A DNA stretch of 64,000 bases, taken from the NCBI GenBank assembly GCA_024741835.1, contig JAENRP010000045.1:1-64000 (forward strand), read 5' to 3'. Under the pieces are notes generated by a model, which was not told where the DNA came from, did not search any database, and saw nothing but the letters and a program-made list of their open reading frames with translations. Positions 47,261-57,912 of this stretch are shown here, piece after piece (the stretch's first letter is position 1; the number at the start of each line of letters is the position of its first letter). Made by a program: the position numbers and the translations under genes. The DNA comes from Diplocarpon mali. Lineage: Eukaryota; Ascomycota; Leotiomycetes; Helotiales; Drepanopezizaceae.

Positions 47261-48976
47261 TCAGGTCGCGGACCGGGGCAGGCGGGCGGAGTTTCCTACG
47301 TACCAGTTCTGAGCCTCGATGCCCGCGATCCAGCCCGCACAAATCTTCAGCCGCTGCCTCACGCTGTCCGTGACGAGCAGGTTGTACTTCTCCGCATCCG
47401 CCGTCGGCAGCACGCTCGCGAACCACCACGGGAAGATTGCCGGGTCGTCGGGACACTCGCCGTACGCTTCAAAGACCCGCGCGTGGAGCCACGGCGCAGA
47501 CTGGTCCCGCATCTTCTTCACAAAGGCGACGCCGTGTTCGAAGAGCGCCCGCGTGGGCATGCGGTTCAGCTTGGCGATTTCAGCCGCTTCGCCGGCGAGG
47601 GGTGTGCAGTTGCTGGGTGGAGCGCCGAGATGGTCTGGTGTCGAGGTGTTGCGACTGGGCGAGGCGGCTGTCTCGCGGGCTTCGAGAGCTTCCTCGGCCT
47701 CGATGCTGATGTCGTCGACCCGCTCTACCTTGCCTATCGTGTAGCCGTCCAGCGTTCCGTGTCGCAGCACCCGGAACCTCGACACCCCGACAGTCTCGAT
47801 GAGACTCCGACCATCTGGCATGAGATGCATGCTTTCGATGTGGAGGAGCGTCCCATACTCGTGGAAGTTCACGACGCCCAGCTCTCCCCTCGGTTCCGGC
47901 GAGGAGTTGTACAGGAGCATGCCGAATTTCCTCTCCCCGCTTTCTATGGCTCGCCTGATCATGAGGCGGTACCGGGGCTCGAAAATGTGGAGGAATGTCG
48001 GGACTTGCGGGAAGGAGAGCGTGCAGATGAAGAGGGGCGTGTCCAGCTCCACGGTGCCCGGTTTCTCGTCCGCCTCGGCAGCTTCCGCCCTCGCCGCGAG
48101 AGCCTCCGGGCAGAGTCCCGTCAGGAGTTTGGAAATGATGGCATTCGCTGGCGCACGATCCGCGGTGAGTCCCGGGGTGAGGGCCTGCCTCCGCCGGCAG
48201 ATGGGGCACAAGTTGGAATGATCCATCACTCTGTGCAGGCATGACCGGCAGAAGGTGTGCCCACAAGTTGTGGTGAAGGGTTCCAGGAAAAGGCCATAGC
48301 ACACCTGGCAGTCTAGTTCCGCCCGGGTTGATTCCTTCAAGTGTTCCAGCACAGCCGTATCCAGTGCCTCCGCCTGCTCGCTGCTGGGCGAGATGGGGGT
48401 GTAGATGAGCTCCGAGTCGTAGGCAAGCTCGCCCATCTGCGCCATCGTATATGTTGCGACCAGCCTTCCGCCGGCGAGGACCCGAGCCCGCGCTTCTTCA
48501 CCCCGCAGGGAAGACACGCCCGCAATCGACCAGCGGTCCCTCTCTTGTAGTTGGATCAGGATCTCCGAGGCCTGGACCGAGTTCGTGTACGTGTCGATTT
48601 CTTTCCTCACCATGTGCATGGCTTTGTTCAGCACCACATCCACGCTGCAATCCCCCGCGGCATGATCCAGGCCGCACGTCGGGAAGGGGCAGGTGAAGCC
48701 GTGCAGTCGGTTCGGCGTCGCGGGATACGAGATGTTGGGGCGCAGATGGAGCTCTGGGATACACTTCTTGCAGATCGAGTTCCCGCATGGCAGCGTCACC
48801 GGTTCCTGCAGAGGATACGAGCACTGAGGGCACTGCACCAGCCTCACAATCTGCCGCGCATCGACCGAAGCCTCGAGCGCACCATCGTGGTGGAAAAAGT
48901 CGGATTTCGAGTTGGTCTTCAGCCTGGAGAGACTGCTTCGGAGGGGGAGAGCGGGGTCGAGTGGTATCGAAGACAT
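47261..48976 (-). CDS. CrgA-like RING-finger / LON-domain protein
   Basis: One exon encodes 571 residues. There are two Cys/His zinc modules: residues 48-101 (CPQC, CGNSICKKC, CPFPTC) and 212-251 (CQVC, CGHTFCRSCLHR, CPIC). The second is a textbook C3HC4 RING. A LON substrate-binding domain follows from about residue 285 (LFICTLSFPQVPTFLHIFEPRYRLM) to 555. There is no AAA or protease domain, so the common label 'ATP-dependent protease' would be wrong. LONRF-type proteins act as E3 ubiquitin ligases, and the Mucor relative CrgA represses light-induced carotenoid synthesis. The ATG is at 48976. A donor-like GTACGT at 47303-47298 leaves the last ~14 residues uncertain. Confidence 0.88.
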   Translation of the reverse strand: MSSIPLDPALPLRSSLSRLKTNSKSDFFHHDGALEASVDARQIVRLVQCPQCSYPLQEPVTLPCGNSICKKCIPELHLRPNISYPATPNRLHGFTCPFPTCGLDHAAGDCSVDVVLNKAMHMVRKEIDTYTNSVQASEILIQLQERDRWSIAGVSSLRGEEARARVLAGGRLVATYTMAQMGELAYDSELIYTPISPSSEQAEALDTAVLEHLKESTRAELDCQVCYGLFLEPFTTTCGHTFCRSCLHRVMDHSNLCPICRRRQALTPGLTADRAPANAIISKLLTGLCPEALAARAEAAEADEKPGTVELDTPLFICTLSFPQVPTFLHIFEPRYRLMIRRAIESGERKFGMLLYNSSPEPRGELGVVNFHEYGTLLHIESMHLMPDGRSLIETVGVSRFRVLRHGTLDGYTIGKVERVDDISIEAEEALEARETAASPSRNTSTPDHLGAPPSNCTPLAGEAAEIAKLNRMPTRALFEHGVAFVKKMRDQSAPWLHARVFEAYGECPDDPAIFPWWFASVLPTADAEKYNLLVTDSVRQRLKICAGWIAGIEAQNWYVGNSARLPRSAT

Positions 48977-49094
48977 CAATCACGATGTTGCGTCCCCGGG
49001 AGGACCGTTGGGGCTGACCCTCGCGGTTGTGGGTGGGGGGAAGGAGGGACGCCAGAACGGCGAGGAATCTGGAGCGGACGCCGATGGATTTTTT

Positions 49095-49138
49095 TTCTCT
49101 CTCTTTCTCTTTCTCTCTCTCTCTCTCTCTCTCTTCCT

Positions 49139-49169
<31 letters not shown>

Positions 49170-49213
49170 TCTCTCTCTCTCTTCTCTCTTTCTCTCTGTC
49201 TCTCTCTCTCTCT
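49095..49213. repeat. (CT)n microsatellite in the CrgA-like gene promoter
   Basis: About 120 bp of CT/CTT repeats, starting with TTTTTTTTCTCTC. On the minus strand it is a (GA)n tract 120-240 bp before the CrgA-like start, where GAGA-type or nucleosome-excluding elements often sit. Confidence 0.85.
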
Positions 49214-49918
49214 GCGAGCTCAGGCCGGTGGGCAGCGCAGAGGTGCCGGGTCAGATTGGGGGTCGCCAGTCCAGCACGCATATAAGAAGCCGTGCTCGCA
49301 AGGAAATGGTACGATGGGGGTGGGGAGGGGGTATGTGAGGCACCACACAGCCGCAGGTGAGGTAGAGAAATAGCAGCGGAAACAGTTTCGAAGAAATCAA
49401 AAAAAGGGAGTCGTCTGGCGCATGATTGTTCTCCCGGGGAGTGTTATCGTCATCAAGGAGTGGAGGGGAGAGATGGATGCTGTGTCCCCAAGGCGACATG
49501 TGTAGGGATCATCAATGCTTGACGCCACCCACCAAGCGGGCCTGATGCAGACATGGGACCTTGCCTCTGATGCCACCGACACTGCTGCGACCTTGACTCC
49601 TCGTCCATGAGACCCGTTCTGCAGTAGGTCGGGAGCCCCGTTGGGGACAGAGGGTTTGGGATTGTGTTTTTTTACATGGCATGGCATTGGGCGGTCCAGG
49701 AGACGAGGCTCCTCGAGCTATTTCGCAGCTACGTGAATGCATAGCCCCTTTCCATGGCCAACATCAGCTACTGTTGCGCTGACCAAGGCACCTTGTTAGC
49801 CGCTACTTCACATCTGTATGTACATAGTGTACGTCGTATACGTAAGGCCGCTTGCCTTCGGACCGACCATTCCCGTTCGGCTGTAGTCCTGCCTTTGACC
49901 CCGGGGGAAGATGTGCCT

Positions 49919-49951
49919 CGCTGCCTTGCTGCCTTGCTGCCTTGCTGCCTC
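49919..49951. repeat. CTGCCTTG short tandem repeat
   Basis: About four 8-bp units in perfect phase. Because 8 is not a multiple of 3, it produces CLAALLPCC-like spurious ORFs. Confidence 0.8.
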
Positions 49952-51109
49952 GGCCCACAACGAGCACTCGACCGCAGCCTCCCCCCTCCGCTTCCCCCGC
50001 GCTTCTCGTCGTCCTCGTGCATCGTCTACGGGACGCCGGCGTGGAGGCTACTCGTCCGGCATCTGGATCCGTACTGGACCGTACGTGAGTTACTGGGGTG
50101 TCGGTATCGACACAGTAGTACGCCTGGAGAGCACCACAGGCCGGTATGGAGGGTAGTTCTCTGGACTGCGCGATCACGCCGCACGGCACCGGCGACTCGG
50201 TCAGTGCAGACATCGTGGACTGGGAGCCACTCTCGCCAGGTGCGCAACGGCCAGCATGCTACTCACATTCCCCATCACAATACGTCCCTCGGCAGGAATG
50301 CGAGGCGAGCTGAGAGGTAATGCGACATCGATCCGTCCCCGGACTCGTACACGTCCGAAGTTGCTCCAACTCTACGGTAGGCTGCGCAGACCAAGCCCGC
50401 TGTCTCGGCCCCCCTTTTCTCGGACCCGCCTCGGGATGGAGAGCAAGCGTCATCGACTTCCAGCGGCGCTCTCCCGTTGGCCGGCATGTCCAGCGACACA
50501 ACACCGTGCTCTTCTACACCCGAGACCGATCGCTGGCATCGAGCAGCGCAGATATACTTCCTTACGACCGACCGTCGGCATCGAGCAGAGCACTCCGCGC
50601 AACGGTCCCCCCGGCACGCCCTGGGATGCCCTCGACGGTTCGTGTGGGGGTTCGAGGACCGTCGCCCGTCCCCGCCGCCCCTGTGGCAGCGCGGCCAGGT
50701 CTGCGACGGTACGGCTGTACACCTGCTGCTCGGGGCTTATCAGATCAAGCCGATCGACGATTGGGGATAGTCTGCCGGCCGGCTCTCGTGTCCGGCGAGG
50801 CGGCTACTCGACATGTCACCGCAGCTGTCACGACGGCCCCGGCCAGATGTCCGGCTCACCTAAGGAACCGGCCCATCCTCCGCTGCACGCCGTTACCCTA
50901 TCACTGGAATCCCCCGTCGTCTCCCGCCCCCCATCTCCCTTCAGTCGGCTCAGCAGTCAGCTCGTCACAACGTTACAGGGCCATCTGAAAGAAGTCTTTC
51001 GTAGGTAGTTGTTTGCATTGAAATAGAACCTTTGCTTCGCTAACTCAACCCAGCCACCGAGAGCCGCACCGAGATGGCCTGGCAGAGACTACTAGACGCA
51101 CGCAAACAC

Positions 51110-53888
51110 TCAGCTCTTCTTCGCTGACTCCTTGACAACCCCGCCGCTAGCCTTCTTGGCCTTGGAAGCAGCAGCCTTGTTCTCCTTGAGCTTAGCGGCG
51201 ACCGCAGCAGCAGCCTTCCTGGCGGACTTCTTTCTCTGCGCAGCAGCTGCATTCTCAATAGCATCTTGTCTCTTGATGATAAGGCCGAGCTTCTTCTCGT
51301 GGCCAGCTTTGGCAGACCGAGCCCACTTGGCGCTGACCTCCTGGTCGTCATCAATGATCACATATTCCTTCCAAACTGCCAACACAATCTCCTTTCCCGG
51401 CTTTGCCGGGTAGCTGGCGTAGAAATGACAGATCAATGTACGGTCTGCGTGACTGGCCAGGACCTTAACATCCTCCCATGAAGACTTTAGCGGACTTGTG
51501 ATGTTATGGTAATCGGGTGTTGAACGGTGGCGAACACGAAACATTACAGTCGGTGTGCCCTAGGTAGGAGTATTAGGATATATACGTTCATGTGGGACCA
51601 GAGCGGAAACCCATGTCACTCACATCTTCCGAGGTGTCGATTCGGCACTCTGTGATCGTTTCCAGAAAGTGAGCGAATTCTCCATTGATATCATACTGTA
51701 CTGCATTAGCGATTTCCTCGGAGATCAAGTGACCACTCAGAGGAGTCGAGTCCATGTTCCTACCTTTGGATGAGCATCTCCCGCTAGAACGGTCCCGATA
51801 TCAGAGAGCTTCTGAGCCTTTCGGACAGCCGTGCGAGTGCGACTGGACACAATGCATGGTTTCTTATCGCCTGAAAGCCGACCTTCTCCACTATGGGACT
51901 GTTAGCAGTCTGCCAAGGCCTAGAGTATATAGCATGGCCTACTGGACATCCAAATCGACACTCTCATGGGCTCTGCGGAACCAAGCATGGTCGTATTCTC
52001 CCTTGCGTGGCATGGCCAAGGTGTCTGCGAAAGTAATCTTTGCCTGCTCGAGCCACTTTTCCTTGAGTTCGGGCAATTCACTCGCCGGGATCCAGGAGTT
52101 GGTCATATCAAAATCAAAATCTAAAGAAAGTCCTCTGAAAGCGGTCTCTGTTATCAAGACGCATAATCAGTACGGCTCCTTTCAGTATTGCATCAAGCAT
52201 CAAGATTGGTCCAAGACAAGGCTCTCAGATTCAAGGACTCACTAGCCATCTCAAATGGTCGCACAAATTTCGTCGAATAGCGAACCAGGTTACTATGCAG
52301 CTTCACAGTGAGGTGCGTGAGCCCCTTGCACTTGATATTGTTAGCGATGCCCCACAGATGCCTAGGAATGTTTTGCCCAGAAGCAGGTATACATACAGAA
52401 GCAATCAGTGCGAAAGCCTCTGACACAGTACCAACCCTATCACGCCCCACTCCGTGAACTATAAATGGAGAAGTCAGCAGGTGCTGGAGCAGGTGAACTC
52501 AATGAAAGGGTAAATTGTGTTTTCAGATCAAATCAAGTCATTTAAAAGATGAAAAATCTCAGGATACGAGTTCCTCCAGAACCTACATTTCACCTTCATC
52601 GTCGTGATCTCCTGTCTTCTCGCCTCGGTTATAGCTACCAGGTAGGTATTCAGACTACGGACGGGATCATCCAAGCATGAAAAATCAAAGACATTGTTCT
52701 TGTAGAACACTGTAGTAGTAATAATAGTTAGCACCTTCTGTTCAAGCCATTACAAAGCGGCACAGCTAGCTCAGAACGTAGGAAGCATGTCGGGGGTAAA
52801 GGGGCCAGGGGGGGAAGGGGAAGGGGGGTATATGTCTTCAGCCTCGCGAGACAGGTTCGAAAGATGTATGGGAAATTCAAGTAGACTTACAATGGCCAAG
52901 AGAGACGGACTCATACATTTCCTTGCAGACCCTATTCAGGACATTAGCATCGTAGAAGGCAACAGACAGACAGAAAGTTGGCGTGGCTTCGGCGCAATTC
53001 GAGTCTTTAAGAAACTGCGAACATGACAATCCGTAAGGTGGGGTTAAACCTACAACGATAGACTCAACGCGGCTTGCATAGGGACGGCGGAGATATTTAT
53101 AGAGTGATTACTATTGATCGTTGGATTTTGGTCCCGGCTCCACTTTAAGGTTATTAGCAAGGTATCCTGAAGAACAGGGAGAGCAGAGAGGCTATAGCCA
53201 CAGGAGATACAAGCTACCTACGACGAACTTGTTTGATCTAGGGGCGATCTGGATAGGTGTGACTGGGTCAACGAGGGTCACCGCCAACTTGTCTATGCCA
53301 ACAATTGTTAACGATATGATTCTGGGCAGGCAAATTATGAGCGAAGCCATGGAAAGGATAGCAGCTTACAGATTTCCGACTTGACTTCCTTTGGAAGCTT
53401 CAAGAAAGGGCTCTTTTGCTTGATCTTAAGCGGTCCAGGCTCAAGCACAGCAACACGGCCCTAGGTGCTCATTAGCGAAGGGAATCTGCCGATGGCAAGA
53501 CATGGAGCAGGGTGGATGAGAGTCGACTAAGGATAGTTGATTGTGGAAGTTGATTGAGAAGAATGGATGAGATCTGGGTAGGTGTGGTTGGTTGTCGAAG
53601 CTGACTCCTTCGCAGACTGTGAAAGTTGCACGAAGAGTACTCTGCGACACTTTCTCTTGGGAATCCCACGCGCCAGTGACTATAGACAGCATGCTTTGGA
53701 TCTTTAGGACATACCTGAATGACATCATCACCTGCAATAGCATACGAGGTTGTGTTTCTGTCTGAGGTAGGCGCGACCGAGGCGGGAGCGGCAGGAGTGT
53801 CTGAAGCAGAAGAGGCAGAGGCGATCTTCGACTTTGTGAGACCAGTCTTACCGGCCTCACTTGCGCGAGTGTGATTGCTTCTCGCCAT
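51110..53888 (-). CDS. Ten-exon protein with F-box/2EXR-like start and histone-H1-like tail, unknown
   Basis: My model joins ten exons (53715-53888, 53370-53460, 53218-53292, 52891-53049, 52587-52709, 52243-52458, 51943-52147, 51764-51890, 51624-51695, 51110-51559) into 563 residues with every phase matching. The segment KSPFLKLPKEVKSEIYKLALTL-type (split by intron 2) resembles the 'LPxEIRxxIY' start found in many fungal F-box/2EXR proteins, and VCKEMYES fits the next helix. The middle has no known motif. The last 70 residues are a Lys/Ala-rich repeat (ARKAAAAVAAKLKENKAAASKAKK) like histone H1 tails, suggesting nucleic-acid binding. Exons 3-4 are the least certain, and another acceptor near 52937 is possible. 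The function is unknown. Confidence 0.6.
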
Positions 53889-55576
53889 GTTTTCTTGATG
53901 TGTTCGATGATTAGGAAAAACGTCGAAAGGTTTTAGTTGAGGTTGTGTAGGAGAGATTGTGGGAAGAGAAACTAGCGCTCCGAAGCTCTTTACCTTAGGT
54001 AATCAGAAAGAAACAAGCGGGTGCAATTGTTCAGAGAATTCAAAGGCGGTGAACCGAAAAGTGAATTGGAATCTGCCTCTCTAAGGTGAGCATATGAAAA
54101 TAAGGGACCAGCTCGGCTTCCAGGTTTTGCATAGTCCTGATTTCTTCCCCTCCAAGATACAGCTACTCTTTCAACAAACCAAATGCAGCTATTCAATAAA
54201 AGATTGTTTCCTGTGATGAGCATTTCTCTACGCAAAGGAGAGGTCGCCTTCAGTTACCAGAGCATTCTTCTCCTGGGCAGCCTTCAGTTGGGTCTGGATC
54301 ATAGCATAGCCTGAAAGTACAAGAAGAATCCAGGCAAAGCATGATAAAATTTATATAATATAGCTCCCTCCCATTCTAGGCCTAGTCGGTGCAAGAATAG
54401 ACAACATGACTTGAAGAACCTCAGCAGCTTTAGACTCTGCAGACCGCGCGAGGCTGCGAGGCCTTTTTGAATAGCAGGTACAGAGGAAGATTAAAAGATC
54501 AAGATAGACAAGGAGGAATCGATAGAGCAGAGAAGCATATAATCAAAACTTTGCAGCGGGAACTTTGACTTGATCTGGGTGAACTCCCCAGCTATAAGTA
54601 CATCTGCCCTGTTTTCACAAGTCACAGGACGATCCCTCTCACTTTGTCTCTTGTCCAGCCAGGCGTACATCTCATATATCGCCAGTGGACTCTTGGATTC
54701 TTCCCTCAGTACCATTCTGATGTATGGTTTCTTTCGGGCTCATAAGGCCATAAGCCTTGAGCATGCCGTAGGTCTGTCCACTGCGTGCTGCTGGTCGAGC
54801 AGCTATGCGAATTATAGCACAAGACTAGCAATCTAATTCAGATTCTTCCGGCAGACCACAGGCTGTGGAAGATCTTGGTTCGGGAACATTTGCTAGTATT
54901 TGAGAGAATAAGTTGGCGGTCCAACTGATGGCATGTCGTCTGGGGAACCTCTCGCCAAAGTGGAGACTTGTACCTAGCTACCTGAAGGTACCTTACTATG
55001 TGTAGGGAGCACGACAACCGCCCGCAGTGAAGCAAGACATTTGCCTCCCAGCCTGTTAAACCTCAGCCTGCTAAGTTACCAGAGATCCAACCATGTTTTT
55101 CTGCTAAAGGTGTACATTCATGCAACTATTCTCATGTAAGACTATTTCTCTCCGCGTTCAGTTAATCTGAGTCTCTCTGTAACCTTCATGCCCCGCAGCA
55201 CTTAGAAGCCCTTCATCATCCTATACAAGAATTCGGGATTACTTCCGATCAGTTCGGCGCAGCGCACATTTCGGAGTAACGAAACGTAAAGCTCTTATCA
55301 CCTGGAGATGATAGGGATCTTATGTGTACATCCCCTCATTAACAGCCTCTATCCTGCTTTGGCTTATCTGGCCGTCTTGCCCGCAGGTTCCTGCATGAGG
55401 GCCGATATATGCCACTCTTGTGGATGCCCCCGTTGATAAAGCATTCGCATCTCTCCGGAGTTTGATTCATATGACATCACTTTACAACCGGACGCGTACT
55501 AAAAGGACCTTGCCACGGCCTTTTGTTGTGAGAATAAGCCTTTCCAGCTGCAAGTCTTTGCTCTTCGTTCACCAAG
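53889..55576. other. 1.7-kb spacer without a recognised gene
   Basis: It holds the divergent promoters of the ten-exon gene and the allantoinase-like gene. It is AT-richer than the blocks on either side. Small ORFs (for example 54491-54715) lack recognisable motifs. No repeat was seen. Confidence 0.45.
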
Positions 55577-56913
55577 ATGTCTACACCATCTGACCTTCCC
55601 AGGGATGCATCTAGTATCAAGCCCTTCGAGTGGAACGAGCGCTACGATTCCCCCCGAGATCTGTAAGTCGATCGGGCAGTATTTTTCTGTCATTTGGATG
55701 CTTCACAAGTAGTCTACTTCTGAGGCAGCTCCCGAGACTTAGAATAAGGAGCAGTTGCTGAATCCCCCCTCTGTAGGATCGGCTATGGCGAGGACTCGTT
55801 AAATCCTCAATGGCCAAACGGGGCCAAGATTGCTGTTTCATTCGTCATCAATTACGAAGAGGGTGCCGAGCATACGGTTCTCAACGGCGATCTCCATTCC
55901 GAAACACACCTGTGGGAGGCGTCTGGCGGAAGCCCGAAGATCCAAGAACGTGCTGTCAACATCGAGTCCGAGTACGACTATGGATCCAGATCAGGTGTCT
56001 GGAGACTGTTCCGCCTCTTCAACAAACACAACTACAAGTACACGCTATATGCCGTAGGGAAAGCCATCGAAGATAATCCTGCTGTGGGGCTGTCTTCTGT
56101 GAGAAATGGTCACGATGTGGCATCTCACGCCTATAGGGTACGGAGGTTCTCACCCCTTACGATGTTATACTCACGTGACACAGTGGATCGACTACACCAA
56201 TATGAGCGTCGAGCGAGAGAAAGCATATATCAGGAAGGAGATCGAGTCAATCACAAGAAGCTGCGGCGAGCCACCCAAGGGATGGTATTATGGCCGACTC
56301 TCCAGTAGATCCCACGCTCTCGTCTGGGAAGTCTACAAGGAGCTGGGTATTCCCTTGCTCTGGGAGGCCGATTCTTACGCAGACGATCTGCCGTACTGGG
56401 TAGACGTGCCCGCTGAGAAAGAGGAGGAGAAGCCCGAGGGGATGCTGATGATTCCCTATTCTTACGGTGAGTGTCCTACGCGACTCGGGATCCCCGATCT
56501 TACTGACCGGCCAAGACTGCAACGACTACAAGTTCAACGTTCCCACGGGCTTCGGATCGCCGACCGACTTCTACGACCACGTCAAAAATGCTTTCGACGC
56601 TCTCTACGAAGAGGGGGAGGAGGGATCTCCCAAGATGATGACCATCGCTCTGCACTGCCGCTGTATTGGAAAGCCGGGAAGATTCATGGCTCTGAAACGA
56701 ATCGTGGAGTATATCGCGAGCAAGGAGGGTGTCTGGGTGGCTACTCGGACACAGATTGCCGAGCACTTCAGGGAGAAATTCCCCTACCAGAGGGGATACC
56801 TGGCACCGGGGATGAAGCGAGCAGAAGCCCCGAACATGATTGATGCTTGGCCGGCCCACAAGGAGCCACCAGCCAGAGGTCTGCACGAAGCTGGAACTGA
56901 GCTACAGATCTAG
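55577..56913 (+). CDS. PuuE-type allantoinase-like polysaccharide-deacetylase-fold enzyme
   Basis: Four exons (55577-55662, 55777-56137, 56184-56466, 56516-56913) give 375 residues. The order of motifs matches the uricase-linked PuuE allantoinases: YDSPRDLIGYG, INYEEGAEH, ESEYDYGSRSGVWRL, SHAYRWIDY, LGWYYGR-like KGWYYGRLSS, DADSYADDLPYWV-like WEADSYADDLPYW, and MTIALHCRCIGKPGRF. In bacteria this enzyme opens allantoin to allantoate in purine degradation and needs no metal. It differs from the amidohydrolase-type allantoinase (Dal1) of yeast. There is no signal peptide, so it is likely cytosolic or peroxisomal. The substrate in fungi is not certain; a chitin-deacetylase role is less likely without a secretion signal. 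Confidence 0.85.
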
Positions 56914-57023
56914 TAGATGCAGTTATGTTCTCCCCGCCTGTTCTCCAATACACCGTGAACTTCCCCTCCTCCTCGATGTCCATCGCTGCAAGTAGCTTGA
57001 TCCGTCAATTCCAATCCGCGTGT

Positions 57024-57912
57024 TCACAGCTTCCCAAGCCCCCGCCTGCTCGCTCCCACGGCACAGCTGCTGCCACTACTCGTTCGCTGGCACCCTCTCG
57101 GGCACGGGTAGGCCTCGTCGTACTGCCAGAGAAAGTAGGGATCCGTCTCGTTCGTCAAGACGCTCGGGACCAGTCTCGTGCTGCTCGGCAGATCGCCTGC
57201 CCTGCCGAACACCTCCTGTGCTGCCATGTCAATCTGGCGCCATCCTTTGGCGATCAGAGTCGCGATGCTGGTCCCGAAGATGCACTCGGAAAAGCCCGAC
57301 CAGCGAATGGCCGCGGCACACTGTTCGCCTGGCGGTCAGCCTCTGCAGCGGCCTTGACGGGGGAGAACGAGTACCATCGGGCATGGCTCGGCATTGGTGT
57401 AGAGGCTCAGCGTCGCGAAGGCCGCCAGCGCCTCCGCCGGAGTCAAGCGGTGCTCCCCGGCGGGATCCGTCAGGATGGCCGAGCAGTTGTTGATGCCGAC
57501 GATTTCGCCTGCCGACAACCCATCAGCCGCGGCGCGCACCCTCGCCGACCAGGGGGGGCACGGGCGTACCGTGCAGCGTCGGATTCCCCGTCTCCCTCTG
57601 CGAGTTGACGCCGTAGCAGACTGCCCGGCCGCGGGGGCCGTCGCTCAGATCCGTGTGGTTCACGATCACCGTCCCGAAGGCGGCAAAGGGACACGGCGAG
57701 CCCTGCTCCGCCAGCGCCTCGCTGGCGCGGCGCATCCAGAAGGCTCGCGTCGCGAACGGGACGGCGGGGTGGCGAGGGGCGTGCGGGTCGCTGTCGCTGT
57801 CCCGGCCGCCGTCGCCGTCGCCGTCGCCGTCGCTGTACCTGCTGTCGTGGCCCGAGCTGAGGTGGATGAGAGCGAGCAGGAGCAGGCTGAGGATGGACAG
57901 TGGGTAGAGCAT
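57024..57912 (-). CDS. Secreted cytidine-deaminase-fold (nucleoside/guanine deaminase-like) enzyme
   Basis: Three exons on the minus strand (57570-57912, 57375-57508, 57024-57320) give 257 residues. The start MLYPLSILSLLLLALIHLSSG is a clear signal peptide. The zinc site is complete: HGE, split by intron 1 (TLHG|EIVGINNC), supplies the His ligand and catalytic Glu, and PCPMC, split by intron 2, supplies both Cys. Supporting motifs are CPFAAFGTVIVNH and LYTNAEPCPMC. The family includes guanine, cytosine and tRNA-adenosine deaminases, and the fungal secreted branch is poorly studied. A DSD/GDGDG-rich linker follows the signal. The gene is convergent with the allantoinase-like gene, their stops 110 bp apart. 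The substrate is not readable from the sequence. Confidence 0.85.

Larger units (their letters stand above)
48977..51109. other. GC-rich spacer upstream of the CrgA-like gene
   Basis: 2.1 kb without a supported gene. It includes a CT tract (49095-49213), a CTGCCTTG repeat (49919-49951), and the 12-mer GGCATCGAGCAG repeated at 50535 and 50577. ORFs on both strands mirror each other and have no family motif. Confidence 0.45.

Noticed and set aside
47225..48244. 339-codon plus-strand ORF
   Set aside because: It is the mirror of the CrgA-like gene. The minus strand has two RING modules and a LON domain, while this frame has no motif and is open only because of high GC.
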